A stretch of DNA of 64,000 nucleotides, from the NCBI GenBank assembly GCA_027452165.1, contig DAIDGX010000023.1:1-64000 (forward strand), written 5' to 3'. The position numbers and the translations under genes are program-made. This document shows positions 35,630-43,559 of the stretch, in pieces. This DNA comes from Vulcanimicrobiota bacterium (GTDB taxonomy: Bacteria; Vulcanimicrobiota; Vulcanimicrobiia; Vulcanimicrobiales; Vulcanimicrobiaceae). The notes under the pieces are model-generated. The model worked only from the letters and a program-made list of their open reading frames with translations, searched no databases and was not told the DNA's origin. Each line of letters starts with the position of its first letter. Position 1 is the first letter of the stretch.

Positions 35630-36953
35630 CGCCGAACGCGAGGCGATCGCACAACGCGCCCTCGAACACTCGACGGCCGATCAGACCGAGGTGATCGTGC
35701 AGGTTGCCGACGCAGCGCTGATGCGCTTCGCGCGTGGCATCTCAAATCAAAACGTCGCGAGCATCACCCATGCGATCAGCGTGCGAGCGATCGTCGATGG
35801 GCGCACCGGCGTCGCCTCGACCAACGACCTGAGCGACTCCTCGATCGCCGCCGTCGTGGAGCGGGCGATCGCCCTCGCCGCACTCGCGCCACGCGATCCT
35901 CATCAACCGCAGTTGCCTGCAGGCGGCACTACCCACGCCCCGGATGGCGCGTATGTCGCAAAGACGGCGCTTGCGGATCCGTTCGCACGCGCGCAGATCT
36001 GCGATGCGATCGTTCAAGAGGGCGAACGCGCGGATGACTGGTGCGCGGGATACGTCACGACGTCGGCTATGGGCATCACGATCGCCAACTCATCGGGAGC
36101 GCTTGCCTCGTTCGACGGAACCGACGCACAGGCCAACGTCAAGATGATTGCCGCCGACTCGAGCGGCTTTGCCGAAGCGTATGCAACCGATCTTACACGC
36201 ATCGACGGTGGGCGCATCGGCAAGCAGGCGGTGCATAAAGCCGCCGCAAGCGCACGGCCGCAGGCAGTCGAGCCCGGCGCATGGACGGTGATCCTCGAAC
36301 CCGCCGCGTGCGGTGAGCTGCTCGCCTACCTGCTCTCGCATTTCTCGGCGCAGGCCTACGACGAAGGCTCGTCGTTCTTTGCCGGCCGTCTGGACGAGCG
36401 TTTTTTTGCCGAGACGATCACCCTGCGCGACGATTACGCGCATCCGCTCGCACCGGGGATGCCCTTCGACTATGAAGCGCAACCGAAATCGCGCGTGACC
36501 CTGGTCGATCGCGGCGTCGTACGCGCCTTCGTCACCGACAGCTATTACGCGCGAAAACTCGACGTCGCGAACACGGGTCACGCGCTACCCGCGCCGAACG
36601 CGAGCGGACCCCAAGCGCTCAACCTCGTCGTGGATCCGGGAACGCAGAGCGCCGAAGCACTGATCGCCGGCACCGAACGCGGCCTGTTGGTCTCACGTTT
36701 TTGGTACATACGCACGGTCGATCAAAAACAGGCGATCGTCACCGGCATGACCCGTGATGGAACCTTCCTCATCGAAGACGGGCGCATCACCGGCGGCGTG
36801 CGCAACCTGCGCTTCAACCAAAGCATCGTCACCGCGCTCGCGCGAGCGACGCCGGCAAACGACGCGCACCGCACGGGCGGCCACGGCTACTCGCTCGTCG
36901 TGCCGACGGTCAAGATCGAGGGCTTTCGCTTCACAAGCACGACCGAGTTCTAG
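35622..36953 (+). CDS. tldE: TldE (PmbA) subunit of the TldD/E protease
   Basis: Non-catalytic partner of TldD, 443 residues from the ATG at 35622, which overlaps the last codons of tldD. It shares the fold and ends (VEPGAWTVILEPAACGELLA, then FYIRT-like RFWYIRTVDQKQAIVTG, and GGVRNLRFNQSI). At the TldD metal site it carries LSHFSAQAYDEGSSFF, where the HExxxH is missing, as expected for TldE. Co-translation with tldD fits equal subunit supply. Confidence 0.92.
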   Translation: MTSAEREAIAQRALEHSTADQTEVIVQVADAALMRFARGISNQNVASITHAISVRAIVDGRTGVASTNDLSDSSIAAVVERAIALAALAPRDPHQPQLPAGGTTHAPDGAYVAKTALADPFARAQICDAIVQEGERADDWCAGYVTTSAMGITIANSSGALASFDGTDAQANVKMIAADSSGFAEAYATDLTRIDGGRIGKQAVHKAAASARPQAVEPGAWTVILEPAACGELLAYLLSHFSAQAYDEGSSFFAGRLDERFFAETITLRDDYAHPLAPGMPFDYEAQPKSRVTLVDRGVVRAFVTDSYYARKLDVANTGHALPAPNASGPQALNLVVDPGTQSAEALIAGTERGLLVSRFWYIRTVDQKQAIVTGMTRDGTFLIEDGRITGGVRNLRFNQSIVTALARATPANDAHRTGGHGYSLVVPTVKIEGFRFTSTTEF

Positions 36954-36960
36954 CCGCGCC

Positions 36961-37692
36961 TCAGCTGCCCGCGGCGATCACGGCGGCGGCGATCGCTCCG
37001 CGTACCGCATGTTCTTCGAGCTTGAGCAATCCGCGGATCGTGCGTCCGCCCGGCGTCGCGACTTCATGCCGCAACTCGCCGGGATGCCGGTCGCTTGCGA
37101 GCAGCATCTGTGCCGATCCAAGCAACGTCTGCGCCACGAGTACGCGCGCGTCGTCGTACGCTATGCCGAGCGCAAGCGCACCGTCGATCATCGCTTCGAT
37201 GAAGAGAAACGCATAGGCGGGCCCACACCCGCTCACCGCCGTCACCGCGTCCATCAGCCGCTCGTCGAGCACGACGGTCGTGCCGACGTCGTCGAACAAC
37301 GCGCGCGCCACCTCGATCGCTCCACGGTCGCACGCGGGTGTGCGCGCGATCGCCGTCATCGCGCGCCCAACGCGCGCGGGCGTGTTGGGCATCGCACGCA
37401 CGATTCGCGCGCGCTCATCACTCCACGCGCGTAGTTCATCGGCGCGCACGCCGGCTGCGGTCGAGATGAGGACGTGCTCGGGGCGCAGGTCCGGCGCGAT
37501 CTCGCGCACGACGTTCGGCAGATCGTGCGGCTTCACGCACAGCAACACGACCTCGCTTTCGCGCACGAGCGCGCGATTTTCGTGGGCGCTTGCGCGCGTG
37601 GTGCTGATGACGGCGGGCGCGTGCGGCCGCGCATCGAGCGCCTGCGCGAGCGCGCCGCCGAGCGTTCCTTTGCCGATGATTCCGACTTGCAC
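36961..37692 (-). CDS. proC: pyrroline-5-carboxylate reductase
   Basis: Last step of proline synthesis, reducing P5C with NAD(P)H. The 243 residues start MQVGIIGKGTLGGALAQAL, the Rossmann nucleotide-binding motif. VRAMPNTPARVG and SGCGPAYAFLFIEAMIDGA follow. The ProC signature is HEVATPGGRTIRGLLKLEEH. The protein is slightly short (260-280 is usual). The start is GTG at 37692. A strong terminator ends only about 23 bases upstream, so this gene needs a promoter inside or before that hairpin, or lives on read-through. It converges with tldE. Confidence 0.92.
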   Translation of the reverse strand: MQVGIIGKGTLGGALAQALDARPHAPAVISTTRASAHENRALVRESEVVLLCVKPHDLPNVVREIAPDLRPEHVLISTAAGVRADELRAWSDERARIVRAMPNTPARVGRAMTAIARTPACDRGAIEVARALFDDVGTTVVLDERLMDAVTAVSGCGPAYAFLFIEAMIDGALALGIAYDDARVLVAQTLLGSAQMLLASDRHPGELRHEVATPGGRTIRGLLKLEEHAVRGAIAAAVIAAGS

Positions 37693-37715
37693 GAGATGCT
37701 CACTTCCTACGGACG

Positions 37716-37754
37716 AAAAAAGAACGAGGCCGCTCCGGTTGGAGCGGCCTCGTT
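37716..37754 (-). terminator. Rho-independent terminator before proC
   Basis: A perfect 14-base-pair stem (AACGAGGCCGCTCC and its complement; loop of four) is followed on the minus strand by TTTTTT (complement of 37716-37721). It ends the minus-strand thioredoxin/membrane-protein operon and stands immediately upstream of proC. Confidence 0.92.
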
Positions 37755-37780
37755 CGTACGGTGTTCCCTGACGACGCGCG

Positions 37781-37843
37781 CTACCGGACCGGCATCTCCT
37801 GATGCGGCTGCGGCGGGCACGGGTTCGCGAAACGAATCGTCAT
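37781..37843 (-). CDS. possible 20-residue coupled small protein
   Basis: A minus-strand ATG overlapping the stop of the membrane-protein gene (ATGA) opens a 20-codon frame, MTIRFANPCPPQPHQEMPVR, ending just before the operon terminator. The peptide is Pro-rich with one cysteine and has no membrane segment. The exact ATGA overlap and the location inside the transcribed unit argue for translation. The short length makes chance equally possible, and no homologue is known to me. Confidence 0.3.
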   Translation of the reverse strand: MTIRFANPCPPQPHQEMPVR

Positions 37844-38760
37844 GGTCTCGCAATCCTACCTGCGGGAAGCACGAACGTCAAGACGCCTGCGAGCACGGCG
37901 AGCAGGCCGAGCAGCACCGCTCCCACGTGTGGGCTCGAGAAGACCTCGATTGCGGGATAGACGAGGACGTTCGGGCGCAGCGTCAATCCGGCGAGCGTCA
38001 CCGCTCGACCGTCGGGCGTAGCGCCGATCCCTCCGTGCAACTCGTCGCCACGCTCGTTCTGAACGTCGAAGAGCAGCACGTCGGTGTCGGCCGGCGCATC
38101 GAAGCCGGGCAGTTGCGCCGCGATCCGCGCCGGGAAGAGCACCACTTTTACCTGACGATGCGCGGCCGGCACCGCAAAGGAATCGAACGCGAGATCGAAG
38201 CCGCTGATCGATTGATGCCCCTGCATCATGAGCACCGGCGAAAGGAACGCATTCCCGGTCGGTTGAGTGATCGTCAAGTGCGTGTCGTGCGCGTCGAACG
38301 CAGTGACCTCGACGACCGTGCGCAGCACCGGGTGCAGCACGAACGCCCCGACGTAGCGGCGCCCGTCGATCGGCAGGCTGCCCGAGCCGCGCTGCAACGA
38401 CGCCACCGGCGTCGTCGCCTGATGCGCGAACGGAAAGACGAGTGTACCGCCGAGCTCGTCGGCGCGCACGCGTTCGCCCGGCGCGCCGACGATGGTGTGC
38501 GCGTTCGGCCCGAGCAGGCCGCTCGCGACGCCGGCAAATGCGACGATCGCGATGCCGAATGCGGCCATGCTCGCACCCACGCGCGCGCGCGCGGTCTTCA
38601 GCGGTACGAGCACCGCGCGCATGCGCATTGCGAGGATCACGACGAGCGCGACGATGGCGACGTTGTACCAGCCGGAATGATAGACCGGTTTACCGGGTAC
38701 GATCAACTCGACGATGACGCCGGCGAGCACGAGCAAGGCGATAACGAGTGTTGCGATCAT
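37840..38760 (-). CDS. membrane protein with ResB-like topology
   Basis: A 306-residue protein with N-terminal membrane segments (MIATLVIALLVLAGVIVELI, VAIVALVVILAMRMRAVLVP, VGASMAAFGIAIVAFAGVAS), an exported beta-rich region (about 90-275), and one C-terminal membrane segment (VGAVLLGLLAVLAGVLTFVL). This plan, and the neighbouring thioredoxin gene (ATGA overlap), recall ResB/Ccs1 of the System II cytochrome-c assembly route. ResB is longer and carries conserved histidines that were not identified here. A ResB-like or unknown redox-partner role is therefore tentative. Confidence 0.5.
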   Translation of the reverse strand: MIATLVIALLVLAGVIVELIVPGKPVYHSGWYNVAIVALVVILAMRMRAVLVPLKTARARVGASMAAFGIAIVAFAGVASGLLGPNAHTIVGAPGERVRADELGGTLVFPFAHQATTPVASLQRGSGSLPIDGRRYVGAFVLHPVLRTVVEVTAFDAHDTHLTITQPTGNAFLSPVLMMQGHQSISGFDLAFDSFAVPAAHRQVKVVLFPARIAAQLPGFDAPADTDVLLFDVQNERGDELHGGIGATPDGRAVTLAGLTLRPNVLVYPAIEVFSSPHVGAVLLGLLAVLAGVLTFVLPAGRIARP

Positions 38761-39290
38761 TGCACGCTCACGAGCGGCGCGACGGCCGCGCGCATCTGCG
38801 GAAGGGTCAACGGCCCGTCGAAACCGCGCTCGACGATGCCGTCGCGGCCGACGATCACTGTGGTCGGCAACCCGAGCGCCGCGTACACGCGACCGTACTG
38901 CTGCTGATCGTCCACCCAGATCGGGAACGTGATGCCGAGCGAACTCGCAAACGCCGCCGCTCGCGAGGCCGATTCACCCTGATTTACGCCGACGACGACG
39001 ACGCCGCGCGAGCCGAACTCTTTGGCTAGGCGTTCCAAATCGGGCATCTCCGCGCGACACGGGGGGCACCACGATGCCCACAGGTTCATGACGACGATCT
39101 TTCCGCGATAGTTCGCAAGCGAGGCCGGAAGGCCGGTATCGGTATGCATCGCAAAGACCGGCGCCGCCGAGCCGGCCCAGCCGGCAGGTCCCGCGGGGCG
39201 GGTGCCTTGCGAGCGAAAGAAGGGCACGACGATCAGCGCCGCAAGTGCAAGCGCACCGAGCATCACAGCGTAGCGGAGCCGCCGGTTCAC
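38757..39290 (-). CDS. membrane-anchored TlpA/ResA-type thioredoxin
   Basis: A 177-residue exported thioredoxin-fold protein: one N-terminal membrane anchor (about 7-24), then the AhpC-TSA/redoxin domain with active site WASWCPPCRAEMPDLE (C75 and C78). The cis-proline region GLPTTVIVGRDG follows. Such proteins reduce apocytochrome c or other exported thiols. It starts at a GTG overlapping the previous stop, and its own stop overlaps the start of the ResB-like protein, so all are translated together. The operon fits a cytochrome-c or thiol-maturation unit. Confidence 0.87.
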   Translation of the reverse strand: MNRRLRYAVMLGALALAALIVVPFFRSQGTRPAGPAGWAGSAAPVFAMHTDTGLPASLANYRGKIVVMNLWASWCPPCRAEMPDLERLAKEFGSRGVVVVGVNQGESASRAAAFASSLGITFPIWVDDQQQYGRVYAALGLPTTVIVGRDGIVERGFDGPLTLPQMRAAVAPLVSVQ

Positions 39291-39550
39291 CAGTCGCCCA
39301 TCCGATCCTCGTCCACCTCGCCCTCGAAGGCAATCGTACCGCTCGGCAACACCGCCGCGAGTAAGGGGACGCCGCGGTAACTCACCTCGCGCCGCCGCGC
39401 CGCGTCTTCGCCCGCCTCGAAGAGGCGGCAGTAGCGTTCGAGGACGTCGGGGCTGCAACGCGCCCGCTGGGGCTGCACGTTGTAGGTCTGCACGAAGCGT
39501 TCGAAGGCTTTCGCAAACGCTTCGGCCGCAAATTCCGATCCTAGACGCAC
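39287..39550 (-). CDS. small hypothetical protein heading the thioredoxin operon
   Basis: An 87-residue soluble protein, first of the minus-strand operon. The N-terminal half is helical (EAFAKAFERFVQTYNVQPQR, ARCSPDVLERYCRLFEAG) and holds two cysteines. The C-terminal half is a beta hairpin-like stretch (VSYRGVPLLAAVLPSGTIAF) ending EVDEDRMGDW. It is not recognised. Its stop overlaps the thioredoxin GTG by TGA, so it is coupled to it. Confidence 0.6.
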   Translation of the reverse strand: MRLGSEFAAEAFAKAFERFVQTYNVQPQRARCSPDVLERYCRLFEAGEDAARRREVSYRGVPLLAAVLPSGTIAFEGEVDEDRMGDW

Positions 39551-39605
39551 TTCGCGTCGTACGTGTTCCAGGTGCCTCTCCTCCGATAGACGAAACCGCG
39601 ACCGC

Positions 39606-40469
39606 GTGTCGGCCCAGATTCTCGATGGGAAGGCTCTTGCCGCCGATCTGCGGACGGAGCTCCTTGAACGTACGAGTGCGCTACGCGAGCGCGGGATTCA
39701 TCCCAAGCTCGTGATCGTTTTCGTGGGTGAAAACGAATCCAGCATTGCCTACGTGCGCAATCTCGTGCGCACCGGCGAGCGCGTCGGCATCGACGTCGAG
39801 GTCGCCCGCTTACCCGAGCATGCGACTTCCGTCGAGGTTCGCGCGCAACTCGAACGTCTGCGTGACGACCCGACCGTCCATGGCGTCATGCTGCAGCAGC
39901 CGCTGCCCGCGCACCTGTCGATCCGCGAGATCGCCGATGCCATCCCGGTCTTCAAAGACGTGGACGGGACCCATCCCACCAATCAAGGCCACCTTGCCTT
40001 TGGCAGCGGGACCGAGTTCGTCCCCGCCACACCGGCCGCGGTGATGTTGCTGCTCGAGCGTAGTCCGCACTGGCCGTTGCGCGGCAAGCGCACGGTGATG
40101 GTCGGCCGGTCGATCGTCGTGGGCGCCCCCGTGGCACTCTTGATGCTCGCACAAGACGCCACGGTGACCGTCCTGCACAAGGAGAGCGCGTCGCTGCAGC
40201 CCTACCTGCGCATGGCCGAGGTGGTCGTCGTCGCGACGGGTGTTCCGGGGTTGATCGGCGGCAACGACATCGCACCCGGTGCGACCGTGATCGACGTCGG
40301 CACCACGGTGGTTGACGGCGTGCTCAGGGGCGACGTGGATTTCGCATCGGCGGTCGAGGTAGCGGGCGCGATCACGCCGGTGCCCGGTGGCGTCGGCCCG
40401 GTGACGAACGTTGCGCTGCTGCGCAACGTGGTTAAATCCGCCGAGCGCATCCTCGCGTCACCGCGCTAG
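39606..40469 (+). CDS. folD: FolD-family methylene-tetrahydrofolate dehydrogenase with catalytic Lys replaced
   Basis: A 287-residue member of the bifunctional methylene-THF dehydrogenase/methenyl-THF cyclohydrolase family. Kept motifs are KDVDGTHPTNQGHL, TPAAVMLLLERS, VGRSIVVGAPVALLML, and PGGVGPVTNVALL. At the catalytic site, YVRNLVRTGERVGI stands where E. coli has YVASKRKACEEVGF, so Leu53 occupies the position of Lys54 (Lys56 in human), which is needed for the cyclohydrolase step. DVGTT also replaces the usual DVGIN. The dehydrogenase may work alone, or the reaction may differ. The start is GTG at 39606. It is divergent from the thioredoxin operon and shares stop-codon bases with the converging LON gene. 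Confidence 0.85.
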   Translation: MSAQILDGKALAADLRTELLERTSALRERGIHPKLVIVFVGENESSIAYVRNLVRTGERVGIDVEVARLPEHATSVEVRAQLERLRDDPTVHGVMLQQPLPAHLSIREIADAIPVFKDVDGTHPTNQGHLAFGSGTEFVPATPAAVMLLLERSPHWPLRGKRTVMVGRSIVVGAPVALLMLAQDATVTVLHKESASLQPYLRMAEVVVVATGVPGLIGGNDIAPGATVIDVGTTVVDGVLRGDVDFASAVEVAGAITPVPGGVGPVTNVALLRNVVKSAERILASPR

Positions 40470-41191
40470 TTGAGCGAGAAAAACTTTCCGAAGTAGCGCT
40501 CCTGATCGGTGCGGTACGAGTTGTCCTCACCACGTTCCCGGCGCCGTTCGAGTTCGTGACGCCGGCGCTCCAGCAGCCGGCGCAATTGCGGGAGCAGGCG
40601 CTCGAGAAAATCGCGCTCCGCGCGCAAGCGCGCGCCCGTGTCGTCGATCTCGAGCAAGCGCTGCTTCACCGCTTCGGCGACCTGCAACGCATCGCCGATC
40701 AGATACGATGTACCGGCCGGATCGCCATCGGGTAGCTCCACGCCGCGTTCCTGTCCGGAAAACTCGATCAGCATCTCGAGATACTCATCGAACAGTCCAC
40801 GCACCGCGGGGAGCACATCGTCCGCGTCGCGCGCGGGCGCGACCGGCTCGCTCTCCTCCTCGATAACCTCGACATCGACGAGTAGGTACGGTTCGCGCCG
40901 GAGAATCTCGCAAATCCGGAAACGCTCGCGCCCGATTGTCGAGATGAAATATCGGCCAAATGGCAGCGTCTGCACATCCACGATCTCGGCAATTGAGCCG
41001 ATATCGTGCGGCATGACGTTTGGGTCGCCCGCTTCCGCGCCCTCGGCGATCAACACCACGCCGAAGCCTTCGCCGCACTCCAGGCACTCGTTGATCATCT
41101 GCTTGTAACGCGGTTCGAAGATGTGGAGGTTGAGCACGGCTCCCGGAAAGAGCACCGCGTTGAGCGGAAAGAGCCGTAGTTGCCGACGCAT
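40466..41191 (-). CDS. stand-alone LON substrate-binding (N-terminal) domain protein
   Basis: A 241-residue protein containing only the LON N-terminal domain (RRQLRLFPLNAVLFPGAVLN, LHIFEPRYKQMINECLE, LPFGRYFISTIGRERFRI) and a charged helical C-terminus (LERLLPQLRRLLERRRHELE). There is no AAA+ or Ser-Lys protease domain. Such proteins are widespread but their role is unclear, with substrate recognition or an accessory part for Lon suggested by homology. The C-terminal coiled-coil-like region may mediate dimers. Converging folD shares the CTAG in which both stop codons lie. Confidence 0.85.
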   Translation of the reverse strand: MRRQLRLFPLNAVLFPGAVLNLHIFEPRYKQMINECLECGEGFGVVLIAEGAEAGDPNVMPHDIGSIAEIVDVQTLPFGRYFISTIGRERFRICEILRREPYLLVDVEVIEEESEPVAPARDADDVLPAVRGLFDEYLEMLIEFSGQERGVELPDGDPAGTSYLIGDALQVAEAVKQRLLEIDDTGARLRAERDFLERLLPQLRRLLERRRHELERRRERGEDNSYRTDQERYFGKFFSLN

Positions 41192-41219
41192 GCGGGCAGA
41201 GGAGTTCGAGGAGGTCGGC

Positions 41220-41879
41220 GTGGGGTTCCCGCTAAGTCAGGTTCTTGAGATGACCGAGATCATACGCTATCTGGAGGCAAGCCACCCGGCCCCGCACCCG
41301 CTCCTTCTCGAACTCGAGCAGCACGGCCGTACGGACGGCATCCCGATCGTATCGCGCGAAACGGGGCGGTTTTTAAGCGTCATCGTGCGGATGATGCAGG
41401 CCAATCGCATCCTCGAAGTGGGCACCGCCTATGGGTACTCCACGCTCTGGATGGCGCTCGCGCAGCCTCCGGCAGGCAAGCTCTGGACGATCGATCCCGA
41501 CAGTGCCCGCACCGACGTCGCCCTCTCGTACTTCCGGCGCGCGGGCGAAGACGACAGCATCACGATCTTCAATCAAGACGCGCTCGAGCTGCTCGAGAAT
41601 TTCCAACAGCGCAATCTCGATCTCGTCTTCATCGACGCCAACAAGGCGCAGTACCGTGCGTATCTGGACCTCGTCATTCCGATGCTCAAGCGTTCCGGCA
41701 TCGTCGTCATCGACAACTGCATGCTCGATGGTCGCGTAGCCGCGCCGCCCGCGGACGGCGACGACCCCGACGTAATCACGATGCGCGCGTTCAACGACTA
41801 CTTTCTCGCCCACCCCGATCTCGACGCGACCATTCTCCCACTCGGCGACGGCACGGGCATCGGCACGCGGGTCCGATGA
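41220..41879 (+). CDS. class I SAM-dependent O-methyltransferase (COMT-like)
   Basis: A 219-residue enzyme of the catechol/caffeoyl-CoA O-methyltransferase family. The GTG at 41220 is chosen because AGGAGG (41209-41214) lies 5 bases upstream. Longer frames from 41121 or 41190 run into the divergent LON gene. Motifs are ILEVGTAYGYSTLWMAL (SAM-binding motif I), WTIDPDSARTDVALSYF (motif II), and LDLVFIDANKAQYRAYLDLV, containing the metal/catalytic aspartates. VVIDNCMLDGRV follows. The substrate is unknown. The flavin reductase ATG overlaps its stop (ATGA). Confidence 0.88.
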   Translation: MGFPLSQVLEMTEIIRYLEASHPAPHPLLLELEQHGRTDGIPIVSRETGRFLSVIVRMMQANRILEVGTAYGYSTLWMALAQPPAGKLWTIDPDSARTDVALSYFRRAGEDDSITIFNQDALELLENFQQRNLDLVFIDANKAQYRAYLDLVIPMLKRSGIVVIDNCMLDGRVAAPPADGDDPDVITMRAFNDYFLAHPDLDATILPLGDGTGIGTRVR

Positions 41880-42367
41880 ACGCGGCGACCAGCGCGGCCG
41901 CGTTCAAGGCGGCGATGCGCCACTATCCCGCCGGTGTCACCGTCGTCACGAGCGTACACCGGGGCGAACCGCGCGGCATCACGCTCACCGCGTTTTCGTC
42001 GGTCTCGGCAGAGCCGCCCATGGTGCTCGTCTGCGTAAACCGCGACGCTCGCAGCAACCTCTACATCGCGTCGTCGCGCATCTTCTGCGTCAACCTGCTC
42101 TCCGCCGACCAGCAAGCGCTTGCCGAGCGTTTCTCCGGCAAGATGCGCGAACGTCAATTCGACGACATCGCGCACACGACCGACGCGACGGGCGCACCGG
42201 TGCTTCCCGGCACGATCGCGCACTTCGACTGCGAGGTAGCAGAGGAACACCATGCGGGGACGCACTCGATCTTCATCGGCCGCGTCGTGTCGTGCGCTGC
42301 TCGCGCCGGCTCGCCGCTTGGTTATTTCAACGGCGGATTTTACGACTTTGCCATACGCGTGGAGTAG
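41876..42367 (+). CDS. flavin reductase (FMN-binding split-barrel) protein
   Basis: A 163-residue NAD(P)H:flavin reductase-like protein. Family features are FKAAMRHYPAGVTVVTSVHR, RGITLTAFSSVSAEPPMVLV, FCVNLLSADQQALAERFSG and HSIFIGRVVSC, ending GYFNGGFYDF. Relatives supply reduced FMN/FAD to two-component monooxygenases such as HpaB-type enzymes. No monooxygenase adjoins it, so the acceptor is unknown. It is co-translated with the methyltransferase (ATGA overlap), which hints at a shared aromatic substrate pathway, though weakly. Confidence 0.88.
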   Translation: MNAATSAAAFKAAMRHYPAGVTVVTSVHRGEPRGITLTAFSSVSAEPPMVLVCVNRDARSNLYIASSRIFCVNLLSADQQALAERFSGKMRERQFDDIAHTTDATGAPVLPGTIAHFDCEVAEEHHAGTHSIFIGRVVSCAARAGSPLGYFNGGFYDFAIRVE

Positions 42368-42412
42368 CTATGCGCACGCGCGGCGTGCCTGCAATGATGG
42401 GATGATGGCGTT

Positions 42413-43063
42413 GTGATCATCGAGACGTTTGCCGTTGGAATGTTGGGATGCAATTGCACGATCGTGGGCGATGAAGCCACGCGCGAGGCAATTGTGGTCG
42501 ACGGCGGGGACGGCGTGCCCGAGGTCGTTGAGCGGTTGAAGAAGCTCGACCTTCTTGCGACGCACCTGATCCACACGCATGCGCACTTCGATCATATCGC
42601 GGACGTGGGAGGACTGCGCGCGCGTACGGGCGCGGTCGCGTTACTGCATCCCGAGGACCTGCCGATCTACCAGGCGCAGCCGATGCTTGCCGCGCGCTTT
42701 GGATTACCGGCGATGCCACCGGTCGTGAAGCTCGACGGCGATCTGCGCGACGGCGATCGCATCTCGATTGGCGCCGTCACTGTCGACGTGCTGCACACGC
42801 CGGGTCACACCCCCGGTAGCGTGTGCTTTGCATGCAGCGATGGCACGCAGACCCGCCTGCTCACCGGCGACACGCTCTTTGCCGGAGCGATCGGGCGGTG
42901 GGATCTCGGCGGAACCTCGATGGAGGATATCGTCACATCGATTCATCGCAAGCTCATGGACTTTCCCGACGCGACGCCGGTCGTACCGGGCCACGGGGAG
43001 CGCACGACGATCGGACGCGAGCGCGTCTCGAACCCCTACCTGCAATACAACAGTCGGCGATGA
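42413..43063 (+). CDS. glyoxalase-II-like metallo-beta-lactamase-fold hydrolase
   Basis: A 216-residue MBL-fold enzyme with the two-metal site: THAHFDHIADVGGL (HxHxDH), HTPGHTPGSVCFA, LLTGDTLFAGAIGRWDLGG and VVPGHGERTTIGRE. This order and length match the short glyoxalase II-like or YcbL group (hydroxyacylglutathione hydrolase-like thioesterases). The full-length GloB C-terminal domain is missing, so glutathione-dependent activity is doubtful. The start is GTG at 42413. It converges with the IscU-like gene 1 base away. Confidence 0.85.
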   Translation: MIIETFAVGMLGCNCTIVGDEATREAIVVDGGDGVPEVVERLKKLDLLATHLIHTHAHFDHIADVGGLRARTGAVALLHPEDLPIYQAQPMLAARFGLPAMPPVVKLDGDLRDGDRISIGAVTVDVLHTPGHTPGSVCFACSDGTQTRLLTGDTLFAGAIGRWDLGGTSMEDIVTSIHRKLMDFPDATPVVPGHGERTTIGRERVSNPYLQYNSRR

Positions 43064-43064
43064 A

Positions 43065-43556
43065 TCAGTGTAGCCGGATGACCATTTTGCCGTCGGCGTC
43101 GAGCGGCGCGGACGCAGCAACCGCGACCGGTTCCGCCACGCGTCGTTCGGGCGCGGGCATCGCGCCGTAATCGGGGACGGTCCCGGAGGCGACTTTCGCG
43201 CGATAATCGTCGATTGCGATCTTCAGCGCTTCGAGCGCACGCTCGGGATAGTCTTTTTTCTTCTCGGGATAGCCGCCGAGTTGCGCTTCGACATCGCCGG
43301 TGCCGAGCGCCAGTGCTTCATCGATCGTCTTCCCCTTGGCTAGCTCGACGACGAGCGAGCAGGTGGCGGTGCCGAATCCGCAGCCGGTGGTGAAATATGA
43401 GATATCTTCGATCACGGCGCCCGGGCCGATCTTCAAAAAGAAGTTGTACATGTCGCCGCACGAGTCGCTGAAGTACTCACCCGACGCGGTCGGATTCTCC
43501 ATCGTCTGGAAACCCGGACGCGCCTCGACCAATCGTTGAAATTTCGGAAAATCCAC
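43065..43556 (-). CDS. IscU/NifU-like Fe-S scaffold protein with non-standard cysteines
   Basis: A 163-residue protein of the IscU/NifU-N family. C33 (SDSCGDMYNFFLKIG) and C59 (TTGCGFGTATCSLVVELAKG) match the first two cluster cysteines. The aspartate of CGD is kept. The third cysteine, normally in an HC pair, aligns with Asp-Tyr (KKDYPERALEALKIA). Another cysteine, C66, is near C59. A C-terminal extension of about 40 residues, absent from IscU, ends MVIRLH. It lies 3 bases after sufR on the same strand, so SufR and this protein are made together. A second scaffold-type protein, SufU, is in the divergent operon. Confidence 0.8.
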   Translation of the reverse strand: MDFPKFQRLVEARPGFQTMENPTASGEYFSDSCGDMYNFFLKIGPGAVIEDISYFTTGCGFGTATCSLVVELAKGKTIDEALALGTGDVEAQLGGYPEKKKDYPERALEALKIAIDDYRAKVASGTVPDYGAMPAPERRVAEPVAVAASAPLDADGKMVIRLH

Positions 43557-43559
43557 CGG

